Source: Papilionanthe hookeriana x Papilionanthe teres
Taxonomy: Eukaryota > Streptophyta > Magnoliopsida > Asparagales > Orchidaceae
Reading direction: 5' to 3'
Length of the DNA stretch: 64,000 nt
Assembly: GCA_022702705.1 (NCBI GenBank)
Contig: CM040430.1
Span: 74,217,239-74,281,238, forward strand
Below, in pieces: positions 21,409 to 30,700 of the stretch. The position numbers and the translations under genes are program-made. The notes below the pieces were generated by a model. The model was given only the letters and a program-made list of their open reading frames with translations. It was not told where the DNA came from and searched no databases. Positions within the stretch are counted from its first letter, which is position 1. Each line of letters opens with the position of its first letter.

Positions 21409-22563
21409 ATGGCACCCAAATCTAAGCGAGGAGAGGAACGAGAAAACTTTAATCGTATCAAGTTCGTCACTGCTGCTGCACATTTCCGTTATAATGATTT
21501 TGCTACGACTCGGAAGTTTATCTCAGAGCGAACTTTCTATAATCCTGGAGGAAGAATTGAGGAGACAATCGTTGCACTCAAATGGGAATGATTATGCTAT
21601 TTCACTGCTGTTGCCGTTATCCCGGTGGTTAGAGAATTTTATGCTAATTTCGTGGATGCGGAAGAATACGAGAATTTCGTTCGAGGAGTTGGAGTAGGAT
21701 TCACTCCTGAATGCATCAACATTTTCTATGGCCTACCGCCAAACATTGAGTGTTATTACTCAGGTTTATCTCAATCTAAGGAAAATTTGGACATGATCAT
21801 TGCCTACCTGACTGATAGTACTGGAGCCTAGATGACTCGGAATGGGAAAAGGGTAAATCTTTCATCTTCTAAGCTCAATGGTGTTTCTAATGCATGACAT
21901 TACTTTATTTATGCTCGTCTCCTTCCATCCAATCATCTGAGTGAAGTTACCAGAGATAGAGCTATTCTAAACTACTGTATTCAAGAGAGGAAGTCTATTG
22001 ATGTGGGGAGTATTATTTATGATTCTATGGAGGCTACTGCTCATTCTAGCACATCTATTGGACTTGGTTTTCCATCATTGATCTATTCTCTATGTCAAAG
22101 TGCTGGAGTAGTTACTGAGCTTTCTATGGAAAGCTCAAGTCGACGAAGCCTATAGGAAGAGAGAGCGTCAGCATTTATGATCGACTGCGAGGTAAGAGTT
22201 CTACTGCACTTCTAGTTCATTACCTACTTCAAGTAGAGCTTCTACTTCTAGACCGTCTACTTCTGCTAAGCCATGATCTACATTTTGGGAAACCATGCAT
22301 GATCAGTTTATAGAGTAGCTACATGAGTTATTCTTAACTCACTGCAGAGTAGATACCATAGACAATAAGATTGATCACCTTTCTGAGTATACACAAACAA
22401 AGAGTGATTTCGATGCTAAGTATTCAGAGTCTTTAGTGAGATTTCTGAAGGGAGAGCACGATGTTCAGTTCCCTACATGTCCCAGATTTTCACCCTATAT
22501 TGATCCTAAGGATATGGAGTTCTCTTTTGGTGGTGATGATGATGAAGCTACAGACAGTGATTA
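21409..22563 (+). pseudogene. 3' ORF of Z: plant transposon-associated protein, env position
   Basis: Starts MAPKSKRGEERENF at 21409 and ends ATDSD-stop at 22563. This is 385 codons, equal in length to Y's copy. Core features: GGRIEETIVALKWE, VVREFYANF, SKLNGVS, LLPSNHLSEVTRDRAILNYC and GFPSLIYSLC. The C-terminal half has a Ser/Thr-rich linker, a likely coiled helix (DTIDNKIDHLSEYTQ) and an acidic tail. Stops at 21588, 21829, 21895 and 22288 and frameshifts near 22160-22250 break it. It lacks signal peptide and membrane segments. By similarity it is the plant-transposon protein domain seen beside Athila pol; its role is unknown. Confidence 0.75.
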
Positions 22564-22884
22564 GTAGCTTGACGTATCTCTAGAGTTTATTGATTCTGTT
22601 TTTAGAGTGTTTTATTATTTCTTGTACTGTTTATTGTGATGTTAGAGTTGTTGTGAACTTTTTATGTTAAAACTGTTTCTTAGCTTATCTGATGTGTGTT
22701 TAAGACTGAGATGTGAATGAATTTTTATAAAAAGTTTATTTCTTTTTCAGCCTATTATTTTGTGTTCATGAATAGTTAGTAAATTTTCATGTTTTAAATA
22801 ATAAATATGAAAAAGAAAAAGATTTACTTTTAGAAATTAACTCCTGCTCTGCAAAAATTTTCTATATATGCTTATCTGAAATTC
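22564..22884 (+). other. 3' end of Z before the deletion junction
   Basis: AT-rich, with no polypurine tract. It ends where sequence abruptly becomes minus-strand LTR of Y (about 22885). Confidence 0.6.
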
Positions 22885-23587
22885 CTCTTCACAAGACTCA
22901 GGAAGTTCCTCTGAAACCTTGACTCTTCACTAAACTACTCCTCAGAGCAGGTCTCCAAACTTCGATGACTCAGAAACAGAATTCAAACTTCAATAAAAAC
23001 TAAACTAAAGGAAAGAAAAGAAGTGGGAAGAAGAAGGCTTTAATCCTACCCTTTTCTCTTTTCTACTCTCTACTCCTACTCCTGATGAATACTCTTATAA
23101 AATACAATAAAAACTCTATAAAAACTCTCTTCAAAATGCAATGGAAGAGCCCCTAATCTTTCTTAAGACTCTCTTTAAAAATAAAACCAAAAGGTGCCTT
23201 GGTGTCTCTTCAAAATGTGTCCAGATTCGATGTATCCACCAAAGAATGCACCCCTTTATTCAAACTTACCGCCCAAAGGAAGTTATGGAAGTTACCACCA
23301 AGAGTTGCATCCCCATTCCCTTTGAAAATGACACCAAATTCAAGTTAATCTCGATTTTTAACTGTGGCGGCTAAGCACCGGCCCAGCGGCGCTTAGCCGT
23401 TAGTGCCCAAATTTTCATTTTTCATTTTTTTACTCTAAATTTGATCCAATTTTTGCTCCTTTCATCATAATCACTCATTTTCATCATACCTGCAAGAAAA
23501 ACACAAAATATCTTCCATTGAAGTGCAATATCATTAAAAATAGGTATAAAAATGTTCATAAAAATACTATATAGTTTAGGCGTATCA
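22885..23587 (-). repeat. Truncated 5' LTR of Y
   Basis: Matches positions 1-701 of Y's 3' LTR in the same (minus) orientation, starting at 23587 and broken at 22885. It carries the hairpin module at 23365-23402. The right edge abuts TTTAG and then the rest of LTR X. Confidence 0.85.
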
Positions 23588-23592
23588 TTTAG
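23588..23592 (+). repeat. Right target-site duplication of Y (TTTAG)
   Basis: Copy of 4838-4842. Confidence 0.8.
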
Positions 23593-24841
23593 TTAGGTTA
23601 GTTATAGAGGAGAAAGGGTTGGTGTGAAACTTTCTTTCCACCAATTTTCCTTTCATCCATTTATCTAGTTTTATTGAAGTCTAAAGTTAGAGTTGGAGTC
23701 AACAGAGTTGGGTGCCAACCTCTGTAGTGTTTTCCTGTGGAAAGTCTAGTTTGAAAGGAACTTCTGGAGTCTTGTGGAGAGGATTTTCAGATAAGTGTTT
23801 ACTTCTATTTTCTATATTTAGTTTTTCTTATTGTGTTTTCTTTATGATTTCTATTTTCAAATCAATGCGTGCTTGTGTTTTCTCAATGAATTTCGAGTAG
23901 TTTTCTTTATCTTTTTCTTTCTTAAATGAAGAAGTAATTAAATTATGTAGGATTGTTGTGGAATGTATAAGTGTTTAAAGTTGGAATAAATTATGAAGAT
24001 TTAATTCCATGAACTTAAATTACTTCTTAATTTGGCCAGTTAAGAGTTAAATTTGTTGTGAGATTATTTAAGATCCAATGCGGTATTGTCTCAAACAACA
24101 AATGGTATAAATCACATGTAATTATATGAATGAGAATTGTAGTCCATATAATTGAATGCTTAGGTGATATCTTTTTAATTGGGAGTAAAATTAGAGGTAT
24201 TTAGAGTGACAGGCTAAAGCCCCCTAATTTGGTTTGATATTTTAAATTTTTTTATGAGAAGTTAGCTCCCAAGTGGAGGGAATCGAGGGAACTCTAGAGT
24301 GAGAGCTGGTATCTTCCCTGCCTAACCATGCTCAAGATTTTAAAATTTTAAATTAACCAATGTTCTTTATAAAACCAAGTAAGGGTAAAGAATAATTTTG
24401 CTCATATTTATCACAACACATTTAAATACTTTCACAACAATACATTCATAATTATTACTGCTTTATAAGAGAAAGAAAAAGATATTTTATTTCCTAGTAT
24501 TTTATACCACATTTTAAAGTTCTGATAATTTTCATTTCCTGCTTAGCTTTTATTAAAAATACCAAAAAAAATTTTCAAGCTTTTCAAATCAAAACATACT
24601 TTCAAAAGTCATTAAAAAAAGTAAAAATATAATTTTCTTAATTCTTTAAAAAGTTTTTACATTTCCCTGTGGGTTCGATATCTCGGGGCTTAATCAAAAA
24701 GTCCTATATTACTTGATAAATGATACATATACTTGCGTAGTATCCCATATTACAAATTTATAATTTTCATTTCTAAATCATCAACACATATATTCAGTGT
24801 GGAGTCAAGTTTTTAGGTGCACATATATTTATAGGGGATCA
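23593..24841 (+). repeat. Solo LTR X, right part
   Basis: Continues the LTR started at 4287 (R and U5, same landmarks as W). Near its end it shows a first terminus (GTGTGGAGTCA), the AGTTTTT junction with a primer-like remnant, and a second terminus ending GGGGATCA at 24841. TAGAG follows directly, matching the left flank. No internal region of its own is found, so X is a solo LTR. Confidence 0.82.
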
Positions 24842-24846
24842 TAGAG
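24842..24846 (+). repeat. Right target-site duplication of X (TAGAG)
   Basis: Copy of 4282-4286. Confidence 0.75.
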
Positions 24847-25730
24847 CGGGTCACAAAAACTTGTGCAAGTCTACAAGCGGAGCTCCTGACAGTGGCTAGT
24901 TGGAACTTGTGATCTAAGGGTTGCAGAATGAACATTGGGCGCCTATGTTGCTGCTGCATCAAATAGATGATCACACGATGGGTGGGTCATGCCACTATAA
25001 GGTTAGGCTCATAACAACGTAGATGCGTGAAAATTTCCCTCTCCTCCTTTAGATAATTATTTACTTTTAAGGGCTTTCGAGTAATGTTTGGGGTTAGAGT
25101 TATGGTTAGGCCCAGTCTAGAGTATTTTAAAGTGATTGCAGCTTGGCTAGGATGAATTAAGGTAATTTTGGCTCAGTTTGGAAAATGTTGTAGTGTTTGA
25201 TTGGGGTGTGTAATGAGTGAGTAGGTTTAGTTGGTTTGTATTAGGGCTAGATTGGGTTTAGTTTGGGTTGGCTTGGGCTTGTGAGTGTATGTGTTGAGTA
25301 AGTGGCTTTACGTCTTGGAGAGGTTAATGGATTAAGTTAGGTTTTATGTGAATGTGTAATAGGTTCAGATAAGATGAGTTAGGTTTAGTGTTAGTGTGTG
25401 ATGGGGTTAGGTTTGCTTGGTTAAGGTTATTTTAGGTTAGGGTTAGGTTTAGTGTTAGTATGTGCTTGGGTTAGTCAGACTTGGTTAAGTTTAGTTTAGT
25501 TTAGGGTTAGGTTTAGTGAGGGTTCAAGTTAAGTTTAGGTTAAGTTATATGGTAAGTAAAGTGAGTTAATTTTGAGTTGAGGGTGAAGTGAGGGTTGGTG
25601 TTTGTGTTTGTGTGTAGTTTTGGGTAGACTATGGTTAGATTATATGTGTAAGTCTAATGGATTTCTGAGTGTAGTGATGTGAAGTATTCAAGTAGCTGAG
25701 TTGATGCTCGAGTTGGGCTAAAAAAGGGGT
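24847..25730 (+). other. Unassigned region with C-depleted, T/G-rich strand
   Basis: No coding frame. From about 25040 to 25720 the + strand is strongly poor in C and rich in TTAGG, TTTAG and GGTT words, including one GTTTAGGGTTAGG. These are not regular telomere arrays. It ends in AAAAAAGGGG at 25719-25729 directly before LTR V. It may be the 3' internal part of an unidentified LTR element. Confidence 0.45.
25719..25729 (+). other. Polypurine-tract-like sequence before V
   Basis: AAAAAAGGGG immediately followed by T and the LTR start TGACATGC. Confidence 0.5.
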
Positions 25731-25906
25731 TGACATGCATCAATTTTATATGATTTCATCTACAATTTACCTCACTTTACCTGCTACGTTTACTTATTTA
25801 TCACGGATTTACAATTGAGAAAGATTTTTTTTAATATTGTGCATGCTACAGGTGTTTAATACAAGCGATTTGGAATGAGAAAAACTAATAAACATGCACC
25901 TAAAGC

Positions 25907-26076
25907 GGCGTGACCATGCCTAGAAGTGGCGTGACCGAGCCACATAATCATGAGCTGTGGCGTGACCACGCCAAAATCTCCAGACTTACGGAATGACCAC
26001 GTTGGTGTAGAGTGTGACCACGTCATCCCTTATAAATGATAGATGTGGCAAAGCTAGTTCCCGACGTGACCACGCC
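25907..26076 (+). promoter_or_regulatory. Six GGCGTGACCACGCC-type palindromes in V
   Basis: Units at 25907, 25928, 25959, 25991, 26012 and 26063. The one at 25959-25972 is GGCGTGACCACGCC and the others differ by one to four bases. They lie just upstream of the TATA box, as the GCGC-type modules do in Z. Confidence 0.7.
26031..26038 (+). promoter_or_regulatory. Candidate TATA box of V
   Basis: TATAAATG directly downstream of the fifth palindrome. Confidence 0.5.
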
Positions 26077-27169
26077 AATGATGGAAAAATCTTTTTTGAA
26101 GAAAATGTACTCATCAAATATATAGATTTTGCTATAGGAATGATTTAATGTTTTTTTAGGAGCTTCTGGTCCATATGAGAGTTGGAGATGGTTGGAGGCA
26201 GAGATTAGGAAGATTTTGGAGCGCTTCCCTTAAGGTTTTCTTTCAACCTTAGGTTGAAATGATTAGGGTGATTCTCCACCTTTGTTTGAGAGTTTTGAGA
26301 GAGGTTATGTGAGAGGGAGAGAGTTGCAGTTGCGGAGAAGGCAAGATTATTTGTATGTTTAACATGTATTTATTTCTTGTTATGAAATTCAGCATAGTTT
26401 TATTTGTTATGCTTTTTATAGATGATGTGTGGCTAAAATCTTCTTCATATTTATGTGATGTAGAAGTAGTGTATTTAATCTTGATTTTTCTGAAATGTTT
26501 TTCCTATAGCATTTTCCTTTGTGTTTTCATAGCCCATGTTATCGGTTAACCTATAAACTTCATTATCTGTTAGTTTGGCCAATTAAAATATTAAACTATT
26601 TTGTGAAGCTACAACATCTAACTGTTGCATAGTGGAAACAAAGGGTTTACCACATAATCCTAATAGGATAAACAAATTTCAGTGAGATTCTGCAATCTTT
26701 CCATGGGATTGAAACATTCATGCAAAATGTCATGGGGATTAAGACAGCCTCAACTTTATGGAATCTAGTCTTTTTTGATCTAGAAATAGGCATAAGGAAT
26801 AATGTATCCCCAGATGATAAAAATTAGGTAGGAAAACATTTAGGAAAGCCACTATCACCACTGCTCTTGAATCGCAGCGGCACGAGTCTATCACTCTTGA
26901 ATCGACTCAAGATTTTTCTTTCTTTTTTTTTCTTCTACTTTCTGTGATTTACTCTACTTTTATTAGAATTTTAGAAATTAAAATCTTCTTTTCAATGCTG
27001 CCAAGATAGGTTCATCAGATTCATAATCTAGAAATTTTTCTGTTAAAATAATTGTTGAACATTTCCTCATGGGATCAATATACGGACTCTTAGACCACAA
27101 ACAATTTGAATCATTCACTTGTGTTGTACGACTGACTTACTTCGTGTATGTTTTGGTGCGTTAAGTTTT

Positions 27170-27187
27170 TGGCACCATTGTTGGGGA
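27170..27187 (+). other. Primer binding site of V
   Basis: TGGCACCATTGTTGGGGA, an Asp-tRNA-type site with three transitions from TGGCGCCGTTGCCGGGGA. Confidence 0.75.
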
Positions 27188-27533
27188 AGGGCATTATGAA
27201 GAATTCTAATTTTAAGAGAATTTTGCTGAACTACTTAGAATCTATGTTTAGTAATTTTTGTTTTTCTTTTTTATATTGATTTCATATTTCTTTGCACTTG
27301 TATTGTTGTTGTATTTTCTTCCAAGTGTTGAAAATAAAAGATGAAAAAATATAATAAAAAGCAAAAAAAAAAAATGTTTCAACAATTTGGAACGAGAAAC
27401 CCTCAGGAAAACCAATTTATACACTCTTACCCATGGATGGCTAGCAATCACAAGAATTTTGAACACCTAATCCCAATATTTTTTTTTATGTATGGATTTA
27501 TGAAGTTGACACCACTACTTGAAGATTTTAATC
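27188..27533. other. Short interval between opposed primer sites
   Basis: 346 bp with an A-run at 27361-27374 and no credible gene; both short frames overlap on opposite strands. The left part should be V leader and the right part U leader; the junction is not visible. Confidence 0.45.
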
Positions 27534-27551
27534 CCTAGCAACGGCGCCAAA
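27534..27551 (-). other. Primer binding site of U
   Basis: Minus strand TTGGCGCCGTTGCTAGGG, an almost canonical Asp-type site. It follows the LTR terminus GGATCA of U. Confidence 0.8.
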
Positions 27552-27555
27552 ATAT

Positions 27556-27764
27556 TGATCCATGAAAAAGTAAGATTTTAATTTTATCTTTAAATAGTAG
27601 GGATTCTATGCAAGTATACTTATCGTTATCAAGTAATATAAGGCTTTCTGATTAACCCCTAAAGATCGATCCCTCGGTGATCGAGGTTAATCACGGTGGC
27701 ATTTAAGAGAACTAGTAGTGATAGAGAAATATGAGTAATTATATTCTTTACCCTTAGTCAAGTG
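27556..27764 (-). repeat. LTR U: U5 end of a W-family LTR, split by F
   Basis: Minus strand ends CATGGATCA at 27556. It contains GGGGTTAATCAGAAAGCC and ATTACTTGATAACGATA, close to W's U5. Its continuation is interrupted at 27764/27765 by the start of element F. Confidence 0.75.
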
Positions 27765-30700
27765 TGTTGTCCTCACTTTTGTTAAGGTCTAGTCTTTCTT
27801 TAGAATAGCCTAGGGTCTAGCTATAAGACTTTTCCGGTCACTATCTTAGAAGACCAGCAATGGAACCCTTACCCCATAGAAATTCAAAAAAAATACTTCT
27901 TTGCCTCACTTGGAGTTTTCAAATGCTTAAAGTCTAACTTCTAAGTACTTAGGAGGATGAGACCAAGCATAAGGAAACTCAAGAGGAGTTTCCTATAGGA
28001 TGGTTAGGACTCAACCTGGGTACTCTGGGTGAGGCTCACACACGCACTGACACATTACACTTACACTCACTACCTCACAACCCTAAACCAAACATAGCAA
28101 ATTTCCCCACACTTGATCCCCAACTCTTTTGGAAACTCATGTTGGTGGTTCCCTAAGACCTTGGCCCTAGGCTAAGGTTTGGGATAGAAACAACACATGG
28201 AGGATCCAAAGTGGGAGTTCTCTTGGTCCATGGCTCAAATGGGTTACAGTTCTCATTTCAACCCAATTTACCCAAAATTTCCAAAGTTAGCCCCAAACCT
28301 TACCAAATGGCCAAAATACCCCAAGCCCTAAATTTCCCCAAAAATTTTCAAAGTTCCCCAAAATTTCTTAAAACCATCCCAACATGTTCTCCACTCAAAT
28401 TAACCAAAATTACCCAAACTTGCCCAAAATTTCTAAGATAGCCCAAAAACCCCCCTAAATTACCAAAATGCCCCTCCTAGCCCACAATTCCAAAAATTCC
28501 CAAAAATTCTCAAAACCATAAAAATATTCCTAACTTTAGTTTTGAATCAGCACATTGATCTAATTTGACACAATTAACCCAATTTGACCAAAAGCCTAAA
28601 ATTGCCCCTTTTAAGACTGAAATGCCAAAATCACCCCCAATGTCTTCCCAATTTACCTCATTCTTGCCCGATTTCCAGTCCAAACCAAAATTCAACATCC
28701 CTAATCCTAATCCTAATCAAAATAAAATCCAAGCCAATTTGACCCAATTGCAAGCCCAATTTTAACCCAAATCCAAAAGCCCTACTTTTAACCATACGAC
28801 CCAACCTCTCCAAATTGAACCCAATGAGCCAACCAATTCCCCAAATTAGCATCCAAAACTCTTCACAACATTTCCCTAAACTAAATTAACTAGCCATTTG
28901 ATCCCAATTTGAGCCAAAACCTCACCTAAATCCAACCCAAGTCAAAATCTCTAAATTTGCCCCGAATGTGCCACATGCCCAAATTCCACCAAATTGAATG
29001 CCCTAACCCTAAAATCTCCACCCAATTTCGATCCAAAACACTTCTTAACATCCCCCTAGACCATTTTGAACATCCAATTGACCCTTGACCCATCTCTAGC
29101 CTAACTCAAACCCAAGTCTAATCCAACATGCCCAAAATTGACCAATTACCTAAATTTCCCTAAATCCACCTCCTAAATTAATTCAAAGTCACTTCAATCC
29201 TTTTATAAACTCTTTATGACAATCATACATAACATTTTGAACAATCTATTGGACCTAACACAAAATTAAACCTAGCCTAGACCTGCTTGAACATAAGTGA
29301 CCCAAATTGAACCCATGACCTAATGTGACTAAATCAAACCAATTATGGCCAAGCCAAGCTCACCACAACCACCAAGTGGACCCTAGAGACTGACCTAAAT
29401 GCTCTTAGCACAATCTAGTTGAGCCATGGACTAAAGGTCGCCTAAATTAAGGGATTTCATCCCATTTATGGCCACCAAAGGGGATCTTTGTGAAAACCCA
29501 TCACTAAGCCAATTTAATACCTTGATGGACTCCTCACTGAACCACCAGACTTCTGACCATCCTCCCTTGGAATGGTCTGCTGGCCTAGTCGTAGGAAGAG
29601 CTAAACTTGATAGCCACCTCACACAAAATTAAATCCAAACTCACCCTTCTCATGTGCCCAAACTTGATTGGTCATCAAAGCCTTACTGCCTTTCACCTAA
29701 GCAGCTAAGTGCACCTAAATTGAAGCCCTGAGCTCTACCTCAGCCATGACTATTCAAGCTCACCTTCTTCATGTCCAAACAAGGAGATGCACATTTTCCT
29801 TGGGGAAACATTTTCCAGTTGCTTCCAGAGCTTCCTCCAGCCCTCCTAAGCTTAAGACAACAAACTTCCAGCTCTAATCCCCACTACCTGAGTTCAATTT
29901 TTGAGCTCAAATTTCAATTGAAACAGGACACCATTCACCACAACTTCACACTACACAAAAATACAATTTCTTGTACCCACACCATCATCAAATTGAGAGA
30001 AGAAGATCCCCCACAAAAGCCCCATCATAGAGAGCCTCTAGCATTGAGTTTGATAAATCTCCCAAATTGGTTTTGATCAAGTTCACACCCAGACCCAAGG
30101 AGAGCTCAAAGTGCTACTTGGAGGATCTTTGGAAGGTTGCTATGAAGGTGTAGAACTACTCTGATTGAGGCCTCGCCTCTCAGACCAAGGTATAGAGCTC
30201 TCACTTCCTCCTGAGCTTTTTCTCGTTCTCCATGCATGAATACAGTATTTTATACCATATAAACCATATGGATATGTTCGTCTGGACTATATGAGTATAT
30301 AAGATTAAAATCGAAGTGATTTGGTTGAGTCTAGGCTGAGATCTTAGAGTTAGAAGATAGATAGTTTATGAGATATGTCAGTTGAGGACTATGACAAGGA
30401 GCCATTGGATAGTGCGTGTAATGGAAGGACCGCGCTGATGCTGTCAGACAAGATGTAGTTGGAAAAGGAGATGATGAATAAAGCGCGGGTTGTGTGGCAG
30501 ATGACACAGATGGTGACGTCTAATGGGAGCACGCCGTGTGGGAGTTCGGAGCTACCGAGGATACAGTCAGTGATGCGTGCTTAAATACAAAAATAGGGAT
30601 TTAATTGAATTAATTAAATCAGTCCACCTTAGAAAAATCATAACTTGGTGTAGAAAAATCCTAACAATAAAATTAAAATACCCACTTGCTCAGTGAACAG

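Larger units (their letters stand above)
12403..22884 (+). mobile_element. Element Z: Athila-type retrotransposon inserted in Y, 3' end deleted
   Basis: Starts with LTR TGATCTACC at 12403, interrupting Y's integrase after GTATA. It contains 5' LTR, primer site, gag, protease, RT, RNase H, integrase, coiled-coil ORF, the 384-codon 3' ORF and about 320 bp of 3' sequence. It ends without a polypurine tract or 3' LTR where the truncated 5' LTR of Y begins (22885), so its right target duplication is gone. Gene order and domain types equal those of Y, but DNA identity is clearly lower than between W, X and Y, so Z is a separate subfamily. Confidence 0.85.
4843..23587 (-). mobile_element. Element Y: Athila-type LTR retrotransposon inserted into X, itself invaded by Z
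   Basis: Both ends are LTR ends of one family in minus orientation: 3' LTR end at 4843 (TAATCC for TGATCC) and 5' LTR start at 23587. They are bounded by TTTAG, so the 18.7 kb between them is one insertion into X. Y retains its 3' LTR, 3' non-coding region, two 3' ORFs and the integrase up to 12402, where element Z starts. Its gag, protease, RT, primer site and the inner part of its 5' LTR are missing, removed with the 3' end of Z. Confidence 0.8.
25731..27163 (+). repeat. LTR V (about 1.43 kb), divergent Athila-like
   Basis: Starts TGACATGCATC after a polypurine-like tract and ends just before an AGTTTTT plus primer site. The middle resembles the R/U5 of the W family ('TTAGTTTGGCCAATTAA' near 26571; 'CATTTCCTCATGGGATC' near 27060). 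The U3 has six palindromic units (25907-26076) and a TATA box at 26031. Confidence 0.7.

Noticed and set aside
22885..24841. Single LTR with its 5' half inverted in place
   Set aside because: The two parts overlap by about 200 bp of LTR sequence and are separated by TTTAG, which also occurs at 4838. They belong to Y and X respectively.
25380..25530. Interstitial telomere array
   Set aside because: Only scattered TTAGG/TTTAGGG words with no regular 7-bp period.
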